Positions 1 through 7,148 of a stretch of 64,000 bases of DNA are shown piece by piece. The stretch lies in the NCBI RefSeq assembly GCF_003664035.1, contig NZ_RCCK01000010.1, positions 744,001 to 808,000 of the forward strand, written 5' to 3'. Source of the stretch: Pedobacter alluvionis (GTDB lineage Bacteria; Bacteroidota; Bacteroidia; Sphingobacteriales; Sphingobacteriaceae). Position 1 is the stretch's first letter. Every line of letters starts with the position of its first letter. The position numbers were made by a program, and so were the translations under genes. The notes beneath the pieces were generated by a model. That model was not told the origin of the DNA and ran no database searches. It was given only the letters and a program-made list of their open reading frames with translations.

Positions 1-2
1 TA

Positions 3-539
3 CAGATTGGAACCTCGGTAGCTTATAATACAAATACAAGTTATGTTGTTATAGCTGGCGATTCTGTTTTTAACATCACAAGCAAAAACATAGGTACAGG
101 TGTAGATGTTACTTCTTTGGCGAATCAGGAATTTAAAATTGGACAGAATTATTCTGTTTTTTATTATAAAGAAAAAACTGACGGTCCTGCAAAATTGAAA
201 GTTTATACCGATGATGTAAAACCAGACCTGGACTCTGCTAAGTTAACTTTTTTAAACCTGGGTTACACACTTGGATCTAAAGTTGTGATTACAGATAGTA
301 CAAATACAGCTAACCCAATTGAATCTTTACTTGGTTATGGTGAGACTAAGACTTTTAAAGTAAAAGTCAATAACATCATGAAATATGCATTTAAATTATC
401 TAGCCCTACAGCAACAAATCCACCACCTGTGGTAACACGTTTAGATTCTCTTACGATTAATAATGGAAGAGTTTACCTGATCTTGTTTGATGGTGACAAA
501 AAAGGTGAGCTTAAAAATCGGATCATCTCATCTAACTAA
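3..539 (+). CDS. DUF4397-like exported protein, 5' end missing
   Basis: The reading frame is open from base 3, so the gene begins upstream of the window; the TTG at 117 is an internal codon and not a start. The visible 178 residues contain strand-rich segments, a phrase like FLNLGYTLGSKVVITDS, then a LLGYGETKTFKVK segment and a C-terminal YLILFDGDKKGELKNR ending. This order (small beta domain, 'L-x-YGET', final 'Y-x-ILxDG') resembles the repeated DUF4397 beta-sandwich found in Bacteroidota surface lipoproteins. The signal peptide or lipobox, if any, would be outside the window. The function of such proteins is unknown. Family assignment is by pattern only. Confidence 0.55.
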   Translation, partial: QIGTSVAYNTNTSYVVIAGDSVFNITSKNIGTGVDVTSLANQEFKIGQNYSVFYYKEKTDGPAKLKVYTDDVKPDLDSAKLTFLNLGYTLGSKVVITDSTNTANPIESLLGYGETKTFKVKVNNIMKYAFKLSSPTATNPPPVVTRLDSLTINNGRVYLILFDGDKKGELKNRIISSN

Positions 540-580
540 TTATTATTTGCTATTTTAAGCATTAATCCCTTTACTATTCA

Positions 581-588
581 TACTTTTG
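581..588 (+). promoter_or_regulatory. -7 box of the DedA gene
   Basis: TACTTTTG fits the Bacteroidota -7 consensus TAnnTTTG and lies 16 nt before the TTG start at 605. No convincing TTTG -33 element is seen at the usual spacing. Confidence 0.5.
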
Positions 589-604
589 TCCAAAATCAGA
601 TAAA

Positions 605-1291
605 TTGGAATTACTACATCAGCTTTTAGATTTTATTCTACACATTGACGTTCATTTAGCCGAAATTGTTAATGAATATCGTACCTGGACCTACCTTATT
701 TTATTCCTGATCATTTTTGCTGAAACAGGTTTTGTGGTTACACCATTCCTTCCTGGCGATTCGTTGCTTTTTGCGATGGGTGCATTAATTGCAGGAGAAC
801 ATGAAACCGGTTTGAATATCTGGATTATGCTCCTTATATTAATTGTAGCAGCGATTTTAGGAAATACAGTTAACTATAAATTGGGAAGCGTTTTGGGCGC
901 CGGGGTATTTAAAGAAAAAAACAAAATCTTAAAACTTAAATATTATCATCAATCGCATGAATTTTTCGAAAAACATGGTGGTAAAGCCATTATGTTGAGC
1001 CGGTTCTTGCCGATTTTCCGGACAATTGCTCCTTTTGTTGCTGGTATAGCTAAAATGCCTTTTGGTCGTTTTACCTATTATAATATTATTGGTGGTGTTA
1101 CCTGGATTTTCGCTTTATTAATTGGTGGTTACCTGTTAGGTCAGATTCCGGTAATCAAAAATAACTTCGAACTTGTTATCATTTTTATTGCTGTAGTTAC
1201 TTTTGTGCCTGCTATTTGGGCTGCCGTTAGAAGCCGATTAGAGCCTAAAAAGGTTGAAAAAATTATTGAAGGAGAAGATCCTAAATCTTAA
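605..1291 (+). CDS. DedA family membrane protein
   Basis: A 228-residue polytopic inner-membrane protein of the DedA (SNARE-associated/VTT) family. Diagnostic segments are ETGFVVTPFLPGDSLLF (about residues 40-56) and SRFLPIFRTIAPFVAGIAKM (about 131-150), with several hydrophobic helices between and after. Members act in lipid carrier (undecaprenyl phosphate or phospholipid) translocation and membrane homeostasis; the exact substrate here is unknown. The only possible start after the upstream stop at 563 is the TTG at 605, placed 16 nt behind a TACTTTTG box. Its stop abuts the stop of the convergent gene with no spacer, so no separate terminator is present between them. Confidence 0.9.
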   Translation: MELLHQLLDFILHIDVHLAEIVNEYRTWTYLILFLIIFAETGFVVTPFLPGDSLLFAMGALIAGEHETGLNIWIMLLILIVAAILGNTVNYKLGSVLGAGVFKEKNKILKLKYYHQSHEFFEKHGGKAIMLSRFLPIFRTIAPFVAGIAKMPFGRFTYYNIIGGVTWIFALLIGGYLLGQIPVIKNNFELVIIFIAVVTFVPAIWAAVRSRLEPKKVEKIIEGEDPKS

Positions 1292-2248
1292 CTAAAGTTC
1301 CCGGCCGATAAGTTTGCCATTTTGGTATTTCTTTTCGGTTTCTTTTTCTTCTTTTTGTTCATCTGGCAATATTTCGGTTTTAACCAGGTTTTTAAGCACT
1401 GGCTGTCCGGCATCTACCCAGGCAGAATACCAGAACGAACCTGTGGTTAATATGGCAGCACGCATCTGCTTTTCGACCATATTGTTCATCTTATCGTGAT
1501 AAGCCTTTGAATATTCTCTGGAGTATTGTTTGAGCACGGCATTGTTCCGTTCTGAAAAACTATACTTTTGCCCGGAAGGAAATGATGTATTTAATTCTGC
1601 TTCAAAACTTAGAACGGTATCAACCAAACTATGGGTATGTTTAAGCACTTTCCAGATTTCTTGCAATGGGTTTTCGATATAATCTGCTTGTCCTACAACA
1701 AAATTGTAATTTGTAGAAAACAGTTCTGGCAAACGGCTTTCCCAAAAAGCGTGGATGCCAACCTGATTGGTGAGTTGCCCGTTATGGTTGGCTGTAGTGT
1801 GTAAAGGAACGTGTGCATCGCCAATATAATGGCCCAGATCTGCAGAATATTTTAAGATTTTTACTGAATCGTGCATTTTAAAGGCTTTAACCAAACTAAA
1901 ATAGCTACGCTGTATTTGCCAGGGAATAATACCGTCGGTGTTCAGCTTTTTCAATCCATATTTAGCCAGGGCATCATCCCATTTTTTAGGAATGCTATCA
2001 ATATCTTTCTCATAATTTTCCACATCCAGGTAATGTCGTGGCGCTTCAAGGGTGTCAGCATACCTCCGTTTATCCGGGTCAACAGCATGTTCGGTAATGT
2101 ATTTGATATTCTTTTTATAGAAACCGATCATGTCAGAAGGCAAAGTGAAAACAGCAAGATTGTTTATCCTTTGATGCGCAAAGAAGCCCCAGGAGGTACA
2201 AAGAAATATAGGGATGATTAACGCGGTTAAAATCGTTAATCTTTTCAT
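1292..2248 (-). CDS. zinc-dependent phospholipase C/S1-P1 nuclease-like protein
   Basis: A 318-residue protein with an N-terminal signal peptide (MKRLTILTALIIPIFLCTSWG). The mature end begins WGFFAHQRINNLAVF, where the N-terminal Trp and the following His match the metal-binding start of the phospholipase C/P1 nuclease fold. A second cluster, GHYIGDAHVPLHTT (about residues 139-152), carries the conserved H-x3-D-x-H-x-PLH ligands. It is therefore likely an exported trinuclear-zinc phosphoesterase; lipid versus nucleic acid substrate cannot be decided. The ATG at 2248 directly precedes the signal peptide. It converges on the DedA gene with adjoining stops. Confidence 0.8.
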   Translation of the reverse strand: MKRLTILTALIIPIFLCTSWGFFAHQRINNLAVFTLPSDMIGFYKKNIKYITEHAVDPDKRRYADTLEAPRHYLDVENYEKDIDSIPKKWDDALAKYGLKKLNTDGIIPWQIQRSYFSLVKAFKMHDSVKILKYSADLGHYIGDAHVPLHTTANHNGQLTNQVGIHAFWESRLPELFSTNYNFVVGQADYIENPLQEIWKVLKHTHSLVDTVLSFEAELNTSFPSGQKYSFSERNNAVLKQYSREYSKAYHDKMNNMVEKQMRAAILTTGSFWYSAWVDAGQPVLKNLVKTEILPDEQKEEKETEKKYQNGKLIGREL

Positions 2249-2284
2249 ATCCTAAGATAAAAAAATATTTATTATTTGTCCTGA

Positions 2285-3406
2285 TTAACTTAAGTTAATT
2301 TCATCCCGGTCGATATTGAAAATTTCTGATCCGATTTTATTTAACTTTTCACTGAAGGGCTCAAATCCATGATCTGTAATATATTTTCTTTCCTTTTCAG
2401 TAATGGGCACCATCCATAATATATTTACCTGACTATCACGGTAATTTTCAAGCTGTATATCAGGTAAGTGATTCAAATGTTTCACCAGTACTACCGAAGT
2501 CATTTTTGTGCGTTCAAGAATATTAAAAGTAACGGTGTGGCCGTTCCCAAGCCAGGAAATTCTCTTCCATGGAATGCCTGCCTGCCCGCTGATCCAACTG
2601 CCAATAAGGTTAAGTTCTGCCTGAGACAAACCTGCATTTAAGAGCAAGCCCAATTCTATTCTGTTTACCTCATTAGGGTCTTCGCTATACATTTCAGCCA
2701 CTGGCATGGGTAGTAACGATAGTCCGACAGTCACAAATACATCCCTAATCTCTCCTTTCTTCAAAAATAAGCCTCTTGGCGGCCATTCGTTTCCATCTAT
2801 TGCAAAATATTGATCACTTTTACCTAAATTATCTTCATATTGCTGGAGCAACTGAGGTTGAATCATCTGAAATGGATTAACTTCCAGATCCCACAATTGC
2901 CAATATTTTTTTGCTTTTCTAACCCTTTCTAACAAAATATTAGAAGATTTAAGTTCCCAGCAATATTCTCCTTCGCCGACGCAGTCTCTGGCATAACCCG
3001 AGAAACCATTCATACCAGCCCAGGATGGAATGATGGCAATAACTTCTCCCTTTTCTATTAAAGCAGCACCATCACCTTCCTCAAACCAGACAATTTCTAA
3101 ATCATCTGTTTGCAGAGGTATTTGTCCTTCAGGGAACCTGCAATATGCTTTGATTAACATTGGCGGGATCCCTTCTTCCATTTGTTTTAAATCTGCATTT
3201 ATCGGGGCTTCATCCAGATTTCTGATCCAGCAGGCTTTAACTCCGAAATCGGAATCTTCATCACCCCACAAATAAAAATAAGCAACCTGATTATCCTGCT
3301 CCACAATAGCGGTAATCGGACAAGCTGGACTTCTCAGTTCCATGAGCACTTCTGGTTTTTCCCTTTTAGGAGCGTTTGAACCAAATAACTTTTTTAATAA
3401 ACTCAT
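2285..3406 (-). CDS. suppressor-of-fused (SUFU) domain protein
   Basis: A 373-residue soluble protein without signal peptide. The second half has the phrases FVTVGLSLLPMP (about residue 225), RIELGLLLNAGLS and ISWLGNGHTVTF, which resemble the bacterial suppressor-of-fused family (PF05076: 'TvGLS..PM', 'rvELvi.lp', 'W.g.ghTv'). The first half has no domain that I recognise. Bacterial SUFU-like proteins are often found as orphan cytoplasmic proteins or as immunity-like partners of polymorphic toxins; no toxin gene is adjacent here. The neighbouring genes are unrelated and the ATG start is clear. Family call is moderate. Confidence 0.6.
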   Translation of the reverse strand: MSLLKKLFGSNAPKREKPEVLMELRSPACPITAIVEQDNQVAYFYLWGDEDSDFGVKACWIRNLDEAPINADLKQMEEGIPPMLIKAYCRFPEGQIPLQTDDLEIVWFEEGDGAALIEKGEVIAIIPSWAGMNGFSGYARDCVGEGEYCWELKSSNILLERVRKAKKYWQLWDLEVNPFQMIQPQLLQQYEDNLGKSDQYFAIDGNEWPPRGLFLKKGEIRDVFVTVGLSLLPMPVAEMYSEDPNEVNRIELGLLLNAGLSQAELNLIGSWISGQAGIPWKRISWLGNGHTVTFNILERTKMTSVVLVKHLNHLPDIQLENYRDSQVNILWMVPITEKERKYITDHGFEPFSEKLNKIGSEIFNIDRDEINLS

Positions 3407-3549
3407 CTGATCATCTTAATTTTAAGAGTTAAAAAAACAATTTATAGATATATTAATTCAATCAGTTTAGACTTAAAGCTAAACCTTAAACAATGCATAA
3501 CTTTTCTATTTCAAGTTTTATGCCAATGCTAAAGATCATCTGGTCTCAT

Positions 3550-4581
3550 TTATTTCTGCAGGGCTTTTCTAACGGCGGGCGCAATCTGATTCCCGAAGAG
3601 TTCTATTGATTTCATCATTGCGGCATGAGACGGTCCGCCTACATCCATGTGTGCTGAAAAACGAGTTAAGCCAAATGTTTCTTCCATGGCTAAAATCTTC
3701 TCTACCGATTCGTTTACATCGCCAATAATTAAGGCTCCGCTATTGCTTCGGCCAGCGTCGAACTGGTTACGTTGATAAGGTGCCCAACCGCGTGATTTAC
3801 CAATCCTGTTCATCTGGGCAGAATAAAGCGGGTAATAATAATCTGCAACTTCCTTACTGTTTTCGCCAAATAAGGAATGCATATGAACGCCTACTTCGAA
3901 CTTGTTCATATCATGGCCATAGGCCTGGTACACTTTTTTGTAATATTCAAAAAGTGGTTTAAACTGTATAGGCTGACCTCCGATAATGGCAAACATCACC
4001 GGTAGGCCTAATCTCCCCGCACGCTCTACTGATTCTGGTGTTCCTCCAACAGCTACCCAAATTTTTAAATTATTGTTTACCGCCCTGGGCAAAACTTCCT
4101 GATTATTCAGTTCTGGTCTGAATTTACCTTTCCAGTTAATTTTGGGTTCTCTATTTATTTTAAGGAGTAATTCTAATTTCTCTTCATAAAGTTCGTCGTA
4201 ATCTTGTAGGTTATAACCAAACAAGGGAAACGATTCGATAAAGCTGCCACGACCAGCCATTAATTCGGCTCTTCCATTTGAAATTAAATCTATCGTTGCA
4301 AAGTTTTGATACAGTTTAACGGGGTCAGATGAACTTAACACTGAAACTGCACTACTTAATTTAATGTTTTTAGTTACTGTGGCTGCAGCGGCCAGTATAA
4401 TTTCAGGACTCGATACGGCATAATCAGGGCGATGGTGTTCGCCAATGCCATAAAAATCTAAACCAACTTCGTCCATTAGTTTTATTTCTGCTATAATTTC
4501 CTGAAGTCTTTGCTGGGCGGGTTGAATTTCACCTTTTGCATTGATCTGCAAATCGCCAAACATTCCGATACCTAATTCCAT
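3550..4581 (-). CDS. LLM-class flavin-dependent oxidoreductase
   Basis: A 343-residue luciferase-like (bacterial luciferase/F420 LLM family) TIM-barrel monooxygenase. Family signatures are MELGIGMFGDL at the N-terminus, DFYGIGEHHRPDYAVSSPEI (around residues 43-62) and ELMAGRGSFIESFPLFGY. The frame extends to a TTG at 4602, but the ATG at 4581 matches the family N-terminus, and the TTG lies inside a probable -7 box (4600-4607), so 4581 is preferred. Such proteins use FMNH2 and oxygen on small organic substrates; the physiological substrate is not predictable. It appears to be a single-gene unit. Confidence 0.88.
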   Translation of the reverse strand: MELGIGMFGDLQINAKGEIQPAQQRLQEIIAEIKLMDEVGLDFYGIGEHHRPDYAVSSPEIILAAAATVTKNIKLSSAVSVLSSSDPVKLYQNFATIDLISNGRAELMAGRGSFIESFPLFGYNLQDYDELYEEKLELLLKINREPKINWKGKFRPELNNQEVLPRAVNNNLKIWVAVGGTPESVERAGRLGLPVMFAIIGGQPIQFKPLFEYYKKVYQAYGHDMNKFEVGVHMHSLFGENSKEVADYYYPLYSAQMNRIGKSRGWAPYQRNQFDAGRSNSGALIIGDVNESVEKILAMEETFGLTRFSAHMDVGGPSHAAMMKSIELFGNQIAPAVRKALQK

Positions 4582-4599
4582 AGTGCTAAATAATTTTAA

Positions 4600-4607
4600 C
4601 AAAGTTA
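4600..4607 (-). promoter_or_regulatory. -7 box of the luciferase-like gene
   Basis: On the minus strand this reads TAACTTTG (TAnnTTTG), 18 nt upstream of the ATG at 4581. It supports that start over the upstream TTG. Confidence 0.5.
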
Positions 4608-4710
4608 ATGGATAAAGGTGTAATGCTTTTTGATGTATGGTAAGAAAAAAGGGATATTAAACATTCTGTATGCACCCTGCAACCTGAATTTTTTATGCTG
4701 GCCCTAGTGA

Positions 4711-4782
4711 GTTAAACCCGATTATAGCGAGCATCCCGATCTTTTTCATCGGGATAAAGCGGTAAGCGGGGCTTTCGGAGCC
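4711..4782 (+). repeat. dispersed repeat family A, copy 1
   Basis: An intergenic element of the form TTAAACCCGA...AGCG...AAAGCGGTAAGCGGGGCTTTC. It contains a hairpin, ATCCCGAT-7 nt-ATCGGGAT, at 4733-4755. Related copies lie at 19286-19340, 54018-54090 (inverted) and 41941-42008 (more diverged). Confidence 0.65.
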
Positions 4783-4883
4783 GATTAGCATTGGTATTGC
4801 TTTCCGAAAAAAATCGGAATGAAGGTCTTAAGCAGATTTGAACCGTATAAGGAACATAAGGTCATATCAGCTTAACTTGGAAA

Positions 4884-4935
4884 GATTCTGAAACGAGTTC
4901 AGAATGACGTATCTATAGAAGCAAGTTCAGGATGG
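4884..4935. repeat. dispersed 'TCATTCTGA' repeat (family E)
   Basis: Contains an ATTCTGAA-acgag-TTCAGAAT hairpin followed by a second half-copy (AGTTCAGGATGGCG). Related 'gtcat-ctga' elements occur at 27502-27550, 37373-37496, 40360-40376, 40678-40763 and 52535-52596. The whole 4608-4983 gap holds only this, family A and AT-rich sequence; no gene was seen. Confidence 0.6.
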
Positions 4936-4983
4936 CGCAACCGTTAAAATCGGCAACTGTTAACTGAAAATTGCCAACTGAAA

Positions 4984-6840
4984 TTACTCTATCTTCTTAC
5001 CTTTCATTGCAGTAGAAATTGCGGCATCCATCACACGTTCTGCAAAAGGACGGGTAAATTCGTTTAACTCATCTGCTTTCTTTAAAATGGTATCTTTTTC
5101 CTGTGAGGCTAAAGCTGTTTTTAATGCTTCGATGTGAACTTTGGTATCTGCAATCTCAGTCTCTGTTAAATGCTCAGTATGTTTTTCAATAAAACGTTCA
5201 GCTGTGTAAAGCAATTGTTCTCCTTCGCTTCTTGCTTCAATCAGCATCCGTTGTTCTACATCGCTTTTGGCGTGGGTAATGCTGTCGATCAACATTTTTT
5301 CTACCGTATCGTCGCTCAAACCATAACTTGGCGTGATTTCGATTTCTTGTTTAACACCAGAACGTAACTCAATTGCCTGCACGGTTAAAATGCCATCGGC
5401 ATTGAGTAAAAAGTTGATATCAACCTTTGGCAAGCCGGCGGGCATTGCAGGGATTCCTTTTAAATCGAATTCGGCAAGTTTTCTGTTTTCCTTAACTAAA
5501 TCGCGCTCACCCTGGTAAACAGAAATCTTCATATTCACCTGTCCATCAATAGAAGTGGTGTATTGGCGACCGGCTTTAGTAGGCACTTTGCTGTTACGGG
5601 CAATAATTACATCCATTAAACCACCCATGGTTTCGATGCCCAAAGAAAGTGGGGTTACATCCAACAATAAGATATCAGAACGGTTTCCGGCCAAAACATC
5701 AGCCTGGATGGCTGCACCAAGTGCTACTACTTCATCAGGGTTGATATTATCTTGTGGTTTTTTACCAAAGAAATTCTCTACGGCCTGTTTTACATATGGT
5801 GTACGGGTAGAACCTCCTACCAAAATTACTTTGTCGATATCGGCAGCGGTTAAATCAGCATCTTTCAATGCATTTTTACAGGCTGTGATGGTTTCTTCCA
5901 CTTTTGCGGCAATCAATTGCTCAAAAGTTTGTTTATCCAAAGTGCACCAGATTTCACCAACCTTTTCATTATATAAATTTTGGGTCGATAACGCTTTTTT
6001 AGCAGCTTCGGCCTGTAAACGTAAGGTTTGCATTAAAATGTTATCCTGAGCAACTACCATTACATCAAGATTGTTTTTCTCCAGCCAATAGTTTAAAATG
6101 GCCCTATCGAAATCATCACCACCTAAATACGTATTTCCGTTTGTGGCCAAAACCTCAAAAATTCCATTTTGAATCTGTAGAATAGATACATCGAATGTTC
6201 CTCCCCCTAAGTCGTAAACTGCAATCGTTTTTTGTTGCGAAGGATCTAAACCAATGCCATAAGCTAAACTTGCTGCGGTAGGTTCGTTCACAATGCGCAT
6301 CACATCTAAACCCGCTAATTTTCCTGCATCACGGGTGGCCTGGCGCTGACTGTCGTTAAAGTAAGCCGGAACAGTGATTACAGCCCTGTTAACTGGTGTT
6401 TTTAAGGCATGTTCTGCTCTTGCCTTAAGTTCTTTTAAAATTTCTGCAGATAATTCTATAGGTGTATAAAAACGGTTACCAGCCTGGATTTTTACCAAAG
6501 CATCGGTATCGTCATCGATAATTTTGTAAGAAAAAATAGCGGCGTGTTCGGCTACATCTTTATAAGATCGGCCAAGAAGTCTTTTAACCGAAAAAATCGT
6601 GTTGGAAGGATCAGTAGTTAAGTATTCTTTCGCCTCGTTACCTACAATCGCTTCATTTTGGCCATTAAAATAGACCACTGATGGTACCAATATCCCTTTG
6701 CCAGCGTCGTTAATTACCTGCGGATTTTTATCTGGATTAATAAACGCCACCAAACTATTGGTTGTGCCTAAATCTATTCCAACTATAATTTCTTCCTTCT
6801 GAAACGAACCTGTAGCAAGGTTAATTGATATTTTTGCCAT
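4984..6840 (-). CDS. hscA: Hsp70-type Fe-S assembly chaperone HscA
   Basis: A 618-residue Hsp70 family protein. The ATPase domain shows GIDLGTTNSLVAF (from about residue 21), NEPTAASLAYG, AVYDLGGGTFDVSIL and VGGSTRTP; the substrate-binding and lid regions follow. The 20-residue extension before the phosphate-1 loop, NTIFSVKRLLGRS, VLATNGNTYLGGDDFD and the 618-residue length (DnaK is nearer 640) match HscA, which works with HscB on the IscU scaffold. Ferredoxin and iscX lie 30 kb away at 36032-36701; iscU, iscS and hscB are not in this window. The ATG follows a TATTTTTG box by only 5 nt, suggesting a leaderless mRNA. A divergent housekeeping DnaK is the alternative. Confidence 0.8.
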   Translation of the reverse strand: MAKISINLATGSFQKEEIIVGIDLGTTNSLVAFINPDKNPQVINDAGKGILVPSVVYFNGQNEAIVGNEAKEYLTTDPSNTIFSVKRLLGRSYKDVAEHAAIFSYKIIDDDTDALVKIQAGNRFYTPIELSAEILKELKARAEHALKTPVNRAVITVPAYFNDSQRQATRDAGKLAGLDVMRIVNEPTAASLAYGIGLDPSQQKTIAVYDLGGGTFDVSILQIQNGIFEVLATNGNTYLGGDDFDRAILNYWLEKNNLDVMVVAQDNILMQTLRLQAEAAKKALSTQNLYNEKVGEIWCTLDKQTFEQLIAAKVEETITACKNALKDADLTAADIDKVILVGGSTRTPYVKQAVENFFGKKPQDNINPDEVVALGAAIQADVLAGNRSDILLLDVTPLSLGIETMGGLMDVIIARNSKVPTKAGRQYTTSIDGQVNMKISVYQGERDLVKENRKLAEFDLKGIPAMPAGLPKVDINFLLNADGILTVQAIELRSGVKQEIEITPSYGLSDDTVEKMLIDSITHAKSDVEQRMLIEARSEGEQLLYTAERFIEKHTEHLTETEIADTKVHIEALKTALASQEKDTILKKADELNEFTRPFAERVMDAAISTAMKGKKIE

Positions 6841-6845
6841 AGGAG

Positions 6846-6853
6846 CAAAAATA
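6846..6853 (-). promoter_or_regulatory. -7 box of hscA, 5 nt before the ATG
   Basis: Minus-strand TATTTTTG, then CTCCT, then the ATG at 6840. The transcript would start at or next to the start codon. No good -33 TTTG is seen. Confidence 0.55.
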
Positions 6854-7148
6854 TGCTTTTTAAATAAAGGTTATGTCATTCATTTGTTAGCAACAAATAT
6901 AAACTTAAAGAAATTATGACTGAAAATAGCGTATAGTTTATTTCTAAAAACAAAATAATAACGATGTGATATTTTTGAAATTTATTATTTGTAATAAAAT
7001 GTTTAATTTTTTTCTATCGGATCTGCTTGTTTGCTCGTTTTACGTTGTTTTTCTTTGAGTTTTAACATGTATTTTGTGTTTTAAGGTGTTTTTATATGAA
7101 AATTATCGCTACAATATTTATATTGCCTGTACATTTATCTAAATTAAT
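6854..7148. other. AT-rich divergent intergenic region
   Basis: Very AT-rich spacer between divergent hscA and the TonB-dependent receptor gene at 7149. It must contain the receptor promoter, but no clear TTTG/TAnnTTTG pair, Fur-like box or riboswitch was recognised. Confidence 0.4.

Noticed and set aside
5555..6049. Plus-strand ORF of 164 codons
   Set aside because: A shadow of hscA on the opposite strand; no signals of its own.
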